Below are positions 41,403-50,439 of a stretch of 64,000 nt of DNA, piece after piece. Each line of letters starts with the position of its first letter. Position 1 is the first letter of the stretch. The notes below the pieces were generated by a model. That model saw only the letters and a program-made list of their open reading frames with translations. It was not told where the DNA came from and did no database searches. The stretch comes from Curtobacterium sp. ISL-83 (lineage in GTDB: Bacteria > Actinomycetota > Actinomycetes > Actinomycetales > Microbacteriaceae): assembly GCF_018613895.1 (NCBI RefSeq), contig NZ_JAGGPH010000016.1, forward strand, positions 62,001-126,000, in the 5' to 3' direction. The position numbers and the translations under genes are program-made.

Positions 41403-42553
41403 CCGCCGCTGTGGTGCAGCTCGGCGGCGGCGAGCACCTTGCGGAACTCGCTGTCGACGTCACGCGATTCGAGCCAGCGGTCCGGGAGCGCGGTGCGCTT
41501 CGGGTGCCCGGCCCGCCCGCGCGGTCCCTCGGCGTCCGCACCGGGGTACGGAGCGTCGTGGTCGAGCTGGGCGAGCAGGTCGTCGATCTCCTGCAGGCTC
41601 GACGCCATCGCCAAGCCGGATCGGACGTCGCCGCCGATCGGGTACCCCTTGAAGTACCACGCGACGTGCTTGCGGATGTCGCGGCAGCCGTGCTCCTCGG
41701 ACTCGAAGAACTCGACCAGGAGCTCTGCGTGTCGACGGAAGCCGACCGCGACCTCGCCGAGGGACGGCATGTAGCGGAGCCCCTCGCCGCGGAACGCCGC
41801 CGCGAGGTCGCCGAACAGCCACGGCCGCCCGAGGCAGCCACGACCGACCACGACGCCGTCGGCTCCGGTCTCGTCGACCATCCGCAGCGCGTCGGCGGCC
41901 GACCAAATGTCGCCGTTGCCGAGGATCGGGATGTCGGTGACCGCTTCCTTCAGGGTCGCGATGGCGGACCAGTCCGCGTGCCCCGAGTAGTGCTCGTTCG
42001 CGGTCCGTGCGTGCAGCGACACGGCAGCGACCCCGGCGTCGCGGGCGATCCGGGCAGCGTCGAGGTAGGTCAGGTGGTCGTTGTCGATCCCCTTGCGCAT
42101 CTTCACCGTGACCGGGACGTCGCCGGCAGCGCGGACGGTCTTCGTCACGAGGTCCCGGAACAGGTCGAGCTTCCACGGCAGCGCAGCGCCGCCGCCCTTC
42201 CGGGTGACCTTCGGGACCGGGCAGCCGAAGTTCAGGTCGATGTGGTCCGCACGGTCCTCGCCGACCAGGATCGAGGCGGCCTCCGCCACGGTGTTCGGCT
42301 CCACGCCGTACAGCTGGATCGAGCGCGGCGTCTCGGACTCGTGGTGCTGGATGAGCCGCATCGACTCCGGAGTCCGCTCGACCAGGGCGCGGGACGTGAT
42401 CATCTCGCAGACGTACAGGCCGGCGCCGTACTCACGGCACAGTCGGCGGTACGCCATGTTCGTGATGCCCGCCATCGGCGCGAGCACGACCGGCACGTCG
42501 ACCTCGATGGGGCCGATGCGCAGGGGCTTCCGGGGCGCTTGTGTGATCGTCAT
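41399..42553 (-). CDS. dusB: tRNA-dihydrouridine synthase
   Basis: The 384-residue TIM-barrel flavoenzyme has VVLAPMAGITNMAYRRLC, the DLNFGCPVPKVTRKGGGAAL motif with the catalytic Cys, VKMRKGID, LHARTANEHYSGHADW and VVVGRGCLGRPWLF for FMN phosphate binding. It reduces uridines in tRNA D loops. A linker after the barrel (DAPYPGADAEGPRGRAGHPK) is Pro/Gly-rich. The start is ATG 42553 behind GGGAGGA; the longer open frame upstream overlaps the divergent YbaK gene. Confidence 0.95.
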   Translation of the reverse strand: MTITQAPRKPLRIGPIEVDVPVVLAPMAGITNMAYRRLCREYGAGLYVCEMITSRALVERTPESMRLIQHHESETPRSIQLYGVEPNTVAEAASILVGEDRADHIDLNFGCPVPKVTRKGGGAALPWKLDLFRDLVTKTVRAAGDVPVTVKMRKGIDNDHLTYLDAARIARDAGVAAVSLHARTANEHYSGHADWSAIATLKEAVTDIPILGNGDIWSAADALRMVDETGADGVVVGRGCLGRPWLFGDLAAAFRGEGLRYMPSLGEVAVGFRRHAELLVEFFESEEHGCRDIRKHVAWYFKGYPIGGDVRSGLAMASSLQEIDDLLAQLDHDAPYPGADAEGPRGRAGHPKRTALPDRWLESRDVDSEFRKVLAAAELHHSGG

Positions 42554-42587
42554 ACCGGGTCCATCCTCCCACGTCGCTCCGCGCCGG

Positions 42588-42593
42588 TAGCGT
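42588..42593 (+). promoter_or_regulatory. -10 box for a leaderless YbaK transcript
   Basis: TAGCGT ends 7 bases before ATG 42601, with no Shine-Dalgarno. Confidence 0.5.
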
Positions 42594-42600
42594 TCTCCCC

Positions 42601-43086
42601 ATGACGCTCTCCGCGACCGACCGTTTCGACCAGGACGCCGCAGCCCGCGGCCTCGCCGTGGACGTCGTCGAACGCCCGGCGGCGGACTCCCTGCAGGAAG
42701 CTGCGGCACTGCTCCGCATCGACCCCGGCGACATCGTGAAGACGCTCGTGGTGAAGCGACACGACGGCGGGTTCCTGCTCGCCCTCGTGCCCGGTGGTCG
42801 CAGCATCGCGTGGAAGAAGCTCCGCACCGTCGTCGGGGTCAACAAGCTCTCGATGCCCGATGCAGCGACCGCGCTCGAGGCCTCGGGCTACGAACGGGGC
42901 ACCATCACCCCGATCGGCGCGACGGGCGACCTGCCGGTCTACGCCGACGAGCGGATCACCGGCCGGCGGGTGGCCCTCGGTGCCGGGAGGCACGGTGCGA
43001 GCGCCTTCGTCGACGCCGACGCCCTCATCGCCGCGTACGGCGCGACCGTCGCCGACATCACGGACGAGGAACCCGCGCGCAGCTGA
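42601..43086 (+). CDS. YbaK/ProX-family aminoacyl-tRNA deacylase
   Basis: The 161-residue protein has the YbaK-domain pattern: SLQEAAALLRIDPGDIVKTLVVKR with the conserved Lys, FLLALVPGGRSIAWKKLR, GYERGTITPIGATGDLPVY and LGAGRHGASAFVD (the G-x-R-x-G motif). Family members hydrolyse mischarged tRNAs such as Cys- or Ala-tRNA(Pro). It starts at ATG 42601 and is divergent from dusB. Substrate preference cannot be assigned by eye. Confidence 0.9.
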   Translation: MTLSATDRFDQDAAARGLAVDVVERPAADSLQEAAALLRIDPGDIVKTLVVKRHDGGFLLALVPGGRSIAWKKLRTVVGVNKLSMPDAATALEASGYERGTITPIGATGDLPVYADERITGRRVALGAGRHGASAFVDADALIAAYGATVADITDEEPARS

Positions 43087-43097
43087 CGCGGGACCGG

Positions 43098-43353
43098 TCG
43101 AGACGCCCCCGTCGCGACGGCACGCGCGCGTCCCGAAGCCGACACGGACGCCCCCGTCGTCGTGAGGCGCCGCCCGGGTCTCGAAACGCCGCCAGATGCG
43201 GCGGCGTCTCGGCACGACCACGGCGTCGCGGCGGAACGGGGGCGTCCCCACAGGACGGCGGCGCCCCCACAGGACGGCGGCGTCGCGGCGGCACGGGGGC
43301 GTCCCCGCAGGACGGCGGCGTCCCCGCGGCACGGGGGCGTCTCGACAGCCCTG
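43098..43353. repeat. intergenic repeat cluster, GAGACGCCCCCG/GGGGGCGTC family, second locus
   Basis: The gap between YbaK and the next gene is filled with repeats of two motifs in both orientations. GAGACGCCCCCG occurs at 43101; (C)ACGGGGGCGTC occurs near 43237, 43292 and 43333; and ACAGGACGGCGGCG-like segments recur near 43251, 43269 and 43308. No gene is supported here. Confidence 0.75.
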
Positions 43354-43391
43354 GGCCCCCGCGGAACGAGATCCCGCCGGGCGCAGCCGCC

Positions 43392-43595
43392 TCAGTCCGG
43401 GATCTCGGCCCAGATGCCCTCGGCGCCGGGCACGAAGCACGAGTCACCTTCGCAGACCGGCGCACCGCCGGACGTGACGAGCGTCAGGAGGGCAGGGCGC
43501 GCCTCCAGGCCGGTGCGGCCCGTCAGGGCGTCCGGCACGGACGGTGCGGACTGGAGGCGCTGCTCCCCCGACCCGGCGACGCGCACGTCGGTCAT
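43392..43595 (-). CDS. small hypothetical protein with a CEGDSC motif, 67 aa
   Basis: The ATG at 43595 overlaps the DsbA-family stop (ATGA), arguing for a real, coupled gene. The conserved-looking C-terminal part reads LLTLVTSGGAPVCEGDSCFV, with two Cys spaced C-x4-C; the N-terminal part contains an imperfect copy of the CTGGAGGCGC repeat. I do not recognise the family. The Cys pair next to a thiol-disulfide oxidoreductase suggests a redox or metal role (inference). Confidence 0.55.
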   Translation of the reverse strand: MTDVRVAGSGEQRLQSAPSVPDALTGRTGLEARPALLTLVTSGGAPVCEGDSCFVPGAEGIWAEIPD

Positions 43596-44326
43596 CGGGT
43601 CACCGCCGCATCCGCTGCCGCGTCCTCGGCGGCCCGCTGGTCCTGGTTCGCGACGCCCTCGGGGTCGGCCTCCCGGAGGGCCACCACCTGCCGGAGGACC
43701 TGCTCGAACGCCGCGGGGTCCTGGGCACCGGAGACGCCGTACTTGCCGTCGATGACGAAGAACGGGACGCCGTTGATGCCGAACGCCTGCGCCTGGGCCT
43801 GGTCGGCCCGGACGGCTGCGAGCTGCGAGTCGTCGCGGAGGGTGGCGAGGACCTCCTCGCGGTCCAGACCGACCTCGGCCGCGAGGTCCGCCAGCGACTC
43901 GTCCCGACCGACGTGCTCGCCACGCTCGAAGTAGGCCGTGAACAGCCGCTCGACCATCTCGAGCTGCTTGCCGTGCTGCTTCGCGAGGTGGATGACCTGG
44001 TGCGCCTTCACGGTGTTGGTGTGGTGCATCGCGTCGAAGTCGTAGTGCAGGCCGACCGATGCGGCGATCCCGCCGACCTGGCCGAGCATCTGCTGCGCCT
44101 GCTCGACGGGCATGCCCTTGTGGCCGGAGAGGAACTCGGCCTCGGTGCCCTCGAAGTCCACGAGGGTATCGGGGCTCAGTTCAAAGGAGTGGTACTCGAC
44201 CTCGATCGGTGCGCTGTCCGGCGAGGCACCGAACGCGGCCGCGCCGGCCTCGAACTTCCGCTTGCCGATGTAGCACCAGGGGCACGCGATGTCGGACCAG
44301 ACATCGACCTTGACTGTGTCGCTCAT
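43592..44326 (-). CDS. DsbA-family (FrnE-like) thiol-disulfide oxidoreductase
   Basis: The 244-residue protein has the thioredoxin-like active site CPWC (Cys15, Cys18) in WSDIACPWCYIGKRKFE, a helical insert with HHTNTVKAHQVIHLA, and the cis-Pro loop FGINGVPFFVIDGKYGVSGAQ. Without a signal peptide it is cytoplasmic, like FrnE, which handles disulfide isomerisation or polyketide-related chemistry. The start is ATG 44326. It ends in an Ala/Asp-rich tail. The gene downstream is coupled by ATGA. Confidence 0.92.
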   Translation of the reverse strand: MSDTVKVDVWSDIACPWCYIGKRKFEAGAAAFGASPDSAPIEVEYHSFELSPDTLVDFEGTEAEFLSGHKGMPVEQAQQMLGQVGGIAASVGLHYDFDAMHHTNTVKAHQVIHLAKQHGKQLEMVERLFTAYFERGEHVGRDESLADLAAEVGLDREEVLATLRDDSQLAAVRADQAQAQAFGINGVPFFVIDGKYGVSGAQDPAAFEQVLRQVVALREADPEGVANQDQRAAEDAAADAAVTR

Positions 44327-44438
44327 GCTGGAGCCAACGCGGGTGCCGGCGGCGCATTCCCGGCCGGGCCGCCCGCGCCGGCCGCACCGCGCCCGCCACG
44401 CCCGGCCGCGCCCCGCGCCCCGCGCGCTCGCTGCGGGT

Positions 44439-44501
44439 CGAACCAGGAAACCGACATCGAACCAGGGCGTGTCCCTTGTTCGATGTCGGTTTCGTGGTTC
44501 G
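44439..44501. repeat. 29-bp imperfect inverted repeat (large hairpin) downstream of glyS
   Basis: The arms 44439-44467 and 44473-44501 are complementary at 27 of 29 positions with a 5-base loop; the core is GAAACCGACATCGAAC. GCGCG/CGCGC-rich sequence outside the arms extends the symmetry. The element is AT-richer than its neighbourhood. It lies between glyS (ends 44554) and the FrnE gene and may terminate glyS, or it may be a mobile palindromic repeat. Confidence 0.8.
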
Positions 44502-44553
44502 AAGCGAGCCGCGCGAGCCGCGCGAGCGACGCGCAGCGCCGACCCGCCGCGCC

Positions 44554-45939
44554 CTACGCGCCGAGCAACCGCTCCGCGAGGAACCCCTGCAGCCGGTCGA
44601 GCGACACGCGCTCCTGCCCCATCGTGTCGCGCTCCCGCACCGTGACGGCCTTGTCCTCGAGCGTGTCGAAGTCCACCGTGATGCAGAACGGCGTGCCGAT
44701 CTCGTCGTGGCGACGGTAACGACGACCGATCGCCCCCGCGTCGTCGAAGTCCACGTTCCAGTACTTCCGCAGGTCGTCGGCGAGCCCACGCGCCACCGGC
44801 GACAGCTGCTCGTTGCGGGACAGCGGCAGGACCGCGGCCTTCACGGGCGCCAGGCGCGGGTCGAGCCGCAGCACGGTGCGCTTGTCGACGCCGCCCTTCG
44901 CGTTCGGGGCCTCGTCCTCGTGGTACGCGTCGAGCAGGAACGCCATGAGCGCGCGCGTCAGACCGAACGACGGCTCGATGACGTACGGCACGTACTTCTC
45001 GTTCGCGGCCTGGTCGAAGAACCGCAGGTCCTTGCCGGAGGCCTCGATGTGGTTGTTGAGGTCGAAGTCGGTGCGGTTCGCGACGCCCATGAGCTCGCCC
45101 CACTCCGACCCGGCGAACCCGAACCGGTACTCGATGTCCGCGGTCGCGTCGGAGTAGTGCGCGCGTTCGCCGTCCGGCACGTCGAAGCGCCGCAGGTTCT
45201 CCGGGTCGATGCCGAGGTCGGTGTAGAACGCGACCGAGTCGGTGATCCACTGCTCGTAGTGCTCCGCGGCCGACGCCGGCGGCACGAAGTACTCGATCTC
45301 CATCTGCTCGAACTCGCGCGTCCGGAAGATGAAGTTCCCGGGCGTGATCTCGTTGCGGAACGCCTTCCCGACCTGGCCGATGCCGAACGGGGGCTTCATA
45401 CGGCTCGTGGTGACGACCTGGGCGAAGTCGACGAAGATGCCCTGCGCGGTCTCGGGGCGCAGGAAGTTCAGCCCCTCCTCGGACTCGACCGGGCCGAGGT
45501 ACGTCTTGAGCATCCCGGAGAACTCCCGGGGCTCGGTCCACTGGCCACGGGTGCCGCAGTTCGGGCACGCGATCTCGGCCATGCCGGTCTCGGGGGCGCG
45601 GCCCTTCTTCGCCTCGTAGGCCTCGAGCAGGTGGTCCTCACGGAAGCGGTGGTGGCAGTGCAGGCACTCCACGAGCGGGTCGGTGAAGGTGGCGACGTGC
45701 CCGGAGGCCTCCCACACCTTGCGCGGCAGGATCACGGCGGAGTCGAGCCCGACCATGTCGCCACGGCCGCGGACGAACCGCTGCCACCACTGCCGCTTGA
45801 TGTTCTCCTTCAGCTCGACGCCGAGGGGCCCGTAGTCCCACGCGGAGCGGGATCCGCCGTAGATCTCCCCCGACTGGAACACGAAGCCGCGGCCCTTGGC
45901 CAGGGCGATGACGCTGTCGAGACGGGAGGGCTGTGCCAA
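44554..45939 (-). CDS. glyS: glycine--tRNA ligase (homodimeric type)
   Basis: The 461-residue class II synthetase has [22 protein letters not shown], a zinc-binding region with CLHCHHRF and CPNCG, motif 2 ([25 protein letters not shown], of which [17 protein letters not shown] is the core) and motif 3 around [11 protein letters not shown]. An anticodon-binding C-terminal domain follows. It charges tRNA-Gly. The length fits the bacterial/eukaryotic alpha2 type rather than the alpha2beta2 type. Confidence 0.97.
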   Translation of the reverse strand: MAQPSRLDSVIALAKGRGFVFQSGEIYGGSRSAWDYGPLGVELKENIKRQWWQRFVRGRGDMVGLDSAVILPRKVWEASGHVATFTDPLVECLHCHHRFREDHLLEAYEAKKGRAPETGMAEIACPNCGTRGQWTEPREFSGMLKTYLGPVESEEGLNFLRPETAQGIFVDFAQVVTTSRMKPPFGIGQVGKAFRNEITPGNFIFRTREFEQMEIEYFVPPASAAEHYEQWITDSVAFYTDLGIDPENLRRFDVPDGERAHYSDATADIEYRFGFAGSEWGELMGVANRTDFDLNNHIEASGKDLRFFDQAANEKYVPYVIEPSFGLTRALMAFLLDAYHEDEAPNAKGGVDKRTVLRLDPRLAPVKAAVLPLSRNEQLSPVARGLADDLRKYWNVDFDDAGAIGRRYRRHDEIGTPFCITVDFDTLEDKAVTVRERDTMGQERVSLDRLQGFLAERLLGA

Positions 45940-46036
45940 AGGAGACTCCTGGGTTCGCCGAGCTGGATGCGCGGTGTGGGAACGGTCCCGGCAATGGTAG
46001 CGGCCGGGAGGCCCGGCGCGGCTCCCGGCCGTCGCC

Positions 46037-47086
46037 TCAGTCCCCGGCTCTGAAGCCGTCCACCGCGCGGAGCGCGTCCGCCACGCGCGTCACGTCCGAC
46101 GCGTCGTTCCAGTGGTGGAAGGCGAGCCGGAGTCGGCCGGCGCGCCCGGACGCGGTGATGCCCGCGGCGGTCAGCGCCGTGAGCGCCGAACCGGTGGCGT
46201 CCGCGAACGTGGTGATCGCCTGCCCCCGCCGTGGTGCGCCGAGGACGTCCGCCAGCTGGTCTGCGAGACCGGTGGCGTGCCTCCAGACCGTCGCCATGTC
46301 GAGGGACGCGACGTGCCGGAGCGCGGCGACGGCGCCGGGCCACGCGGGCCAGGCCGGGGAGACGTCGAACCGGCGGGCGTCGTCGGCGAGCCGCATCGCG
46401 GGACCGTAGCAGGACGCCCACACGTCCTGGCCGGCGTACCACCCGGCCTGGACGGGCCGCAGCTCGGCGAGTGCCCGGTCGGAGAGGGTCATGAACGCGA
46501 CGCCGCGCGGGGCGCACAGCCACTTGTAGGCGTGCGTGACCGTGACGTCGAAGTCGGCCGCGGCGACGGGGAGCACCCCGGCTGCCTGGGTGAGGTCGCA
46601 GAGCGTCAGCGCCCCGACGGACCGGGCGGCAGCGGTGATCGGCGCCGGATCGGTCACGATGCCGGAGGCCGACTGCACCGCGGACCACGCGACGAGCACG
46701 GTGTCGGGGCCGATCGATGCGGCGAGGTCCTCGAGCGGGACGCTCCGCAGGTGCACGCCCCGGTGCGCCTCGGCGAGGAACGGGAACACGATCGAGCTGA
46801 AGTCGCCCTCCGGCACCACGACCTCGGCGCCATCCGGGAGCGCGGCGGCGACGACCGCGGTCATCACCGACGTCTGGGACCCGGTCGCGACGCGGTCCGC
46901 CGGCACCCCCACGATCGTGGCGAAGAGCGCACGGCCCTCCTCCACGAGGGCGCCGTAGCGGAGCGGGGTGGACTCGGCACGCGACCACGCGTCGAGGTCG
47001 GCTCGGGCGGCGGCGAGGGTCCCCCGGGTCGGCAGGCCCGCGGTGCACGCGGCGAGGTAGCCGTGGCCGTCGACGAAGGTGTCCAT
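46037..47086 (-). CDS. class V aminotransferase (PLP-dependent, cysteine-desulfurase-like fold)
   Basis: The 349-residue protein has the PLP Lys188 in [13 protein letters not shown], the Asp164 that contacts the pyridine nitrogen in [11 protein letters not shown], and the phosphate-binding region ATGSQTSVM. The overall pattern is of a fold type I, class V enzyme such as kynureninase-like or isopenicillin-epimerase-like proteins. The substrate is not evident. It is divergent from a LysR-type regulator over a 70-base gap, so that regulator probably controls it. Confidence 0.85.
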   Translation of the reverse strand: MDTFVDGHGYLAACTAGLPTRGTLAAARADLDAWSRAESTPLRYGALVEEGRALFATIVGVPADRVATGSQTSVMTAVVAAALPDGAEVVVPEGDFSSIVFPFLAEAHRGVHLRSVPLEDLAASIGPDTVLVAWSAVQSASGIVTDPAPITAAARSVGALTLCDLTQAAGVLPVAAADFDVTVTHAYKWLCAPRGVAFMTLSDRALAELRPVQAGWYAGQDVWASCYGPAMRLADDARRFDVSPAWPAWPGAVAALRHVASLDMATVWRHATGLADQLADVLGAPRRGQAITTFADATGSALTALTAAGITASGRAGRLRLAFHHWNDASDVTRVADALRAVDGFRAGD

Positions 47087-47144
47087 GGCCCCAGGGTCGC
47101 GCCGCCGCTGCCATCACGCCAGGGCAGGCTTCTTGGCGGTCCCA

Positions 47145-47156
47145 TAACATCATGTT
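47145..47156 (+). promoter_or_regulatory. -10 box and dyad at the lysR start
   Basis: TAACAT (47145-47150) ends 6 bases before GTG 47157, as in leaderless genes. It overlaps the perfect dyad AACAT-C-ATGTT (47146-47156), so a protein bound here would block the regulator's own transcription, consistent with LysR autorepression. Confidence 0.5.
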
Positions 47157-48116
47157 GTGGACGAAATCGATCCCCAGCTGCTCCGGGTCCTGCGCGCCGT
47201 GGGCGACGCCGGGTCGATCAGCCGCGCTGCGAGCCGGCTCGGGTACAGCCAGCCCGCGGTGAGCCAGTTGCTCAACCGCGCCGAGGCCCGTCTCGGGCAC
47301 GCACTCGTGCTGCGGGCCGCACGCGGAGCGACGCTGACCGAGGCCGGTCGCGTCCTCGCCGACCACTCGCTGCGCGTCCAGGCCGCCCTCGCCGCCGCGC
47401 AGGAGGACCTCGACGCCGTCGGCGGTCTGCAGCGCGGTCGCGTGCGCATCGCGGGGTTCCCGAGCGCCTCGTCCACGCTCGTCCCGGCGGTGCTCGCCGC
47501 GATGGCCGCCACGAACCCGGGCGTCACCACGTCCTACGTCGAGGTCGAACCACCCGAGGCACTCGACCTCCTGCGGCGCGGTGAGGTCGATGTGGCGCTG
47601 ACGTTCACCTACGACGGGGACGACGTGGCCGCCGCGCCCGACCCCGGGCTCGTCACGCGGACGCTCGGGCGGGATCCGCTCGTCCTGGTGCGGCCGGCCG
47701 ACACCACCCGGACAGGAGGCGCGGATCCGGTCAGTACGACCGGGTCGGCCCGCACCGGGGCCGGCACCGCGGTGGACCTGGGCACGTTCCGGGACGCGCG
47801 GTGGATCGGGGGCTGCCCGCGCTGTCGCGGACACTTGCTCGCGTCGTGTGCGGCGTCGGGGTTCACGCCGGACATCGTGCTCGAGACGGACAACGCCGCC
47901 GCCGTCGTCGGGCTCGTCGCCGCTGGACTCGGGGTGGCGCTCCTGCCCCGGCTCGCGCTCGTCACGACGGTGGTCCCGCCGCAGGTCACGGTGGACCCGG
48001 TGGACGACGATCTCGCCCGACGGGTCGAGGTCGTCGTGGCTCGCGGAGCCGATCGCGTGCCGAGCATCCGGGCCGCCCTCGACACGGTGCGGGCGGCGGT
48101 CGGCCACCTCCGCTGA
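47157..48116 (+). CDS. LysR-family transcriptional regulator
   Basis: The 319-residue protein has an N-terminal winged helix (LLRVLRAVGDAGSISRAASRLGYSQPAVSQLLNRAE region, with SRAASRLGYSQPAVSQ as the recognition helix) and a periplasmic-binding-protein-like effector domain. It lacks a Shine-Dalgarno and starts at GTG 47157 directly after a TAACAT box. The effector domain contains an unusual Cys pair (GGCPRCRG) and another Cys in LLASCAASG, possible redox or metal ligands. Divergent from the class V aminotransferase gene. Confidence 0.9.
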   Translation: MDEIDPQLLRVLRAVGDAGSISRAASRLGYSQPAVSQLLNRAEARLGHALVLRAARGATLTEAGRVLADHSLRVQAALAAAQEDLDAVGGLQRGRVRIAGFPSASSTLVPAVLAAMAATNPGVTTSYVEVEPPEALDLLRRGEVDVALTFTYDGDDVAAAPDPGLVTRTLGRDPLVLVRPADTTRTGGADPVSTTGSARTGAGTAVDLGTFRDARWIGGCPRCRGHLLASCAASGFTPDIVLETDNAAAVVGLVAAGLGVALLPRLALVTTVVPPQVTVDPVDDDLARRVEVVVARGADRVPSIRAALDTVRAAVGHLR

Positions 48117-48169
48117 GGGAGTCCCCTGAACGACGCACGTGCTTCGATCGGGGATTCCTGATCAGAAGG

Positions 48170-48204
48170 CCGAGCGGCGCGAGACGACGAAGCGCGCCGC
48201 TCGG
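48170..48204. terminator. hairpin between convergent lysR and uppS
   Basis: CCGAGCGGCGCG (48170-48181) and CGCGCCGCTCGG (48193-48204) form a perfect 12-bp stem with an 11-base loop between the two convergent genes. Confidence 0.7.
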
Positions 48205-48243
48205 TCCTCACGACGTGGCCGCGCGCAGGGTGAGCGCAGCGAG

Positions 48244-49041
48244 TCAGGCCGTCGGCGCGTCGACCGCTCCGCCGTACCGCCGGTCACGGCCCGCGTACTC
48301 CTCGATAGCGCCCCAGAGGTCGGTCCGGCTGAAGTCCGGCCACAGCTGGTCGAGGAACACCATCTCGGCGTACGCCGACTGCCAGAGCATGAAGTTCGAG
48401 GTGCGCTGCTCGCCCGAGCTGCGGATGAACAGGTCGACGTCGGGCTGGTCCGGGATGTACAGCCGCTTCGCGAGGGTCTTCTCGGTCACGTGGTTCGGCT
48501 TGAGGCGTCCAGCGGCGACGTCCTCGGCGATGCTCCGAACGGCGTCGACGATCTCGTTCCGACCGCCGTAGTTGATGCACATCGTCAGCGTGCAGACGTC
48601 GTTGTGCGCGGTCATCCGCTCGGCTTCCTGCAGCTCGTCGATGACGCTGCGCCAGAGCCTCGGGCGGCGGCCGGCCCAGCGGATCCGGACGCCCCAGGCG
48701 TTCAGCTGGTCGCGTCGACGGTGGAGGACCTCGCGGTTGAAGCCGAGCAGGAAGCGGACCTCGTCGGGCGACCGCTTCCAGTTCTCCGTCGAGAACGCGT
48801 ACGCCGACACGTGCTTCACCCCGATCTGCACGGCGCCGGCGACGACGTCGAGCAACGAGGCCTCGCCCGCGCGGTGCCCCTCGATCCGCGTCAGTCCGCG
48901 CTGGTTCGCCCACCGGCCGTTGCCGTCCATCACGATCGCGACGTGGCGGGGGACGAACTGGTTCGGGATCGCGGGCGGGTACGCGCCCGTCCAGTCGAGC
49001 GGCCTGATCGGCGCGGGCTCGGCGTACCGACGTGGGCTCAT
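48244..49041 (-). CDS. uppS: isoprenyl (undecaprenyl/decaprenyl) diphosphate synthase
   Basis: The 265-residue cis-prenyltransferase has [17 protein letters not shown] with catalytic Asp39, [25 protein letters not shown] and the C-terminal [21 protein letters not shown] with LDQLWPDF. It makes the polyprenyl diphosphate for cell-wall lipid carriers. The start is ATG 49041, overlapping the recO stop (ATGA at 49038-49041). Product chain length cannot be read from sequence. Confidence 0.96.
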   Translation of the reverse strand: MSPRRYAEPAPIRPLDWTGAYPPAIPNQFVPRHVAIVMDGNGRWANQRGLTRIEGHRAGEASLLDVVAGAVQIGVKHVSAYAFSTENWKRSPDEVRFLLGFNREVLHRRRDQLNAWGVRIRWAGRRPRLWRSVIDELQEAERMTAHNDVCTLTMCINYGGRNEIVDAVRSIAEDVAAGRLKPNHVTEKTLAKRLYIPDQPDVDLFIRSSGEQRTSNFMLWQSAYAEMVFLDQLWPDFSRTDLWGAIEEYAGRDRRYGGAVDAPTA

Positions 49042-49958
49042 GCGGGGGTTCCTCCGGGGTGGGGGCGGCCTGTGGTGTCGCGCACTGCTGGGTCGAGAAC
49101 GGGGGTGCCGGGCGTTGCGACGACGGGTCCGGCGGCCTCGTGTGGCAGATCTGCTTCCGGGACCGGCGGTGCCGGCGTCGCGGCGACCGCAGCTGGCACC
49201 CCACCCGGTGCCGGTTCGACCGCTGCCGGTCGCTCCGTGCGGTCGACGTGCGGCAGGGACCGCAGCGATCGTTCCAGATGCCACTGGGCGTACGCCGCGA
49301 CCACGCCCGACGCGCGGGATCTCGTCCGCTCGTCGGCAGCGTCGACGGCCGTCCAGTCGCCCGCGAGAAGCGACCCCAGCACGGCGAGCGTCGCCGGGTC
49401 GAGTCGCGGCGTTCCCGGCGGGGCGGCTCGGTCGCACACGACCCCACCGAGCTGCACGACGAACGCCGAGTGCGGCCCGGGCTCCCCCGTCACGGCACAG
49501 TCGCTGAAGGAGGGCGCCCAGCCGGCGATGCTCATCGCCCGGAGCAGGTACGAGTCGAGGGTCGCCGTCGGCACGTGCTCGCCGCGGGACAGCGACCGGA
49601 GCGCACCGACGAGCAGCAGGTACTGCTGGAGGCCCGCGTCGGCCTCGCTCAGGCGGTCCGCGGTCTCGACCATGGCGCTAGCGGCGGTGTAGGCGCCGTA
49701 GTCGGCGACGATCTGGGCACCGTACGAGCCGAGGGACTCCGCCTGCGTGACGATGTCGAGCGACCGGCCCTCGTAGAACTGGGCGTCCACGACCATGAAG
49801 GGTTCCAGCCGGGAGCCGAACTTCGAGGCCGTGCGGCGGACGCCCTTCGCGACGGCACGGATCTTGCCGTGCTGCCGGGACAGCATCGTGACGATACGGT
49901 CCGCTTCCCCGAGCTTGTGGGTGCGGAGGACGACGCACTCGTCCCGGTACAGCGGCAT
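49038..49958 (-). CDS. recO: DNA repair protein RecO
   Basis: The 306-residue protein starts [20 protein letters not shown] and continues with the RecO OB-fold ([40 protein letters not shown]). A helical C-terminal domain and the [13 protein letters not shown] and [10 protein letters not shown] segments carry the Cys positions of the degenerate zinc site. It helps RecA loading in gap repair. The last 60 residues are a Pro/Ala/Thr-rich tail longer than in most RecO proteins. The start is ATG 49958; the longer frame upstream runs into repeats. Confidence 0.92.
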   Translation of the reverse strand: MPLYRDECVVLRTHKLGEADRIVTMLSRQHGKIRAVAKGVRRTASKFGSRLEPFMVVDAQFYEGRSLDIVTQAESLGSYGAQIVADYGAYTAASAMVETADRLSEADAGLQQYLLLVGALRSLSRGEHVPTATLDSYLLRAMSIAGWAPSFSDCAVTGEPGPHSAFVVQLGGVVCDRAAPPGTPRLDPATLAVLGSLLAGDWTAVDAADERTRSRASGVVAAYAQWHLERSLRSLPHVDRTERPAAVEPAPGGVPAAVAATPAPPVPEADLPHEAAGPVVATPGTPVLDPAVRDTTGRPHPGGTPA

Positions 49959-50058
49959 CCGACCAGTATCCCCCCCGGTACCGACAGCTCCGGCCAGCCC
50001 CGCCCGGCGCGCGGAGCGGTGCCGAGGCTGGGGATCGCGCGTGCACCCCGCGGCCATC

Positions 50059-50400
50059 GGCCAGAACACGCCGCGGGCGTTCGCCGGGCGGGCGCAACGT
50101 GTCGCGGCCGGCCGCCGATCGTGACGAGAAGTGCCCGCTCGATCACGCCCGCCCGCTGGCACGCCCGTCGGCGAGCGGGCAGGACACGCCGCGGGCGTTC
50201 GCCGAGTGGGCGGAACGAGTCGCGGCCGCCCACCGATCGTGACGAGAAGTGCCCGCTCGATCGCGCCCACCGCGACCGGCCCCCGCACGCACCACAATGC
50301 ACGCCCGCCCGCCCGCCGGCGAGCGGGCAGGACACGCCGCGGGGGTTCGCCGGGCGGGCGGAGCACGTCGCAGCCGCCCGCCGATCGCGACGAAACGGGC
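50059..50400. repeat. three direct copies of an approximately 100-bp intergenic repeat
   Basis: Related segments begin near 50059, 50170 and 50319. Each contains ACACGCCGCGGGCGTTCGCC followed by GGGCGG, GTCGC-GCCG and CCGATCG-GACGA; the first two also share GAGAAGTGCCCGCTCGATC. The copies diverge by point changes and the third is truncated. They fill the gap between recO and leuA, where I find no gene. Confidence 0.8.
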
Positions 50401-50439
50401 CCGACCGGCGCGAGGCTGTCGAGCCGGCGACGCGACGAC

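Noticed and set aside
43098..43353. CRISPR array
   Set aside because: The repeats are short, GC-rich and in both orientations, without regular spacers; no cas genes are nearby.
50059..50400. Coding extension of recO or a separate gene across the 100-bp repeats
   Set aside because: Frames through the repeats give low-complexity Arg/Pro/Ala sequence without a ribosome binding site, and RecO has a clear start at 49958.
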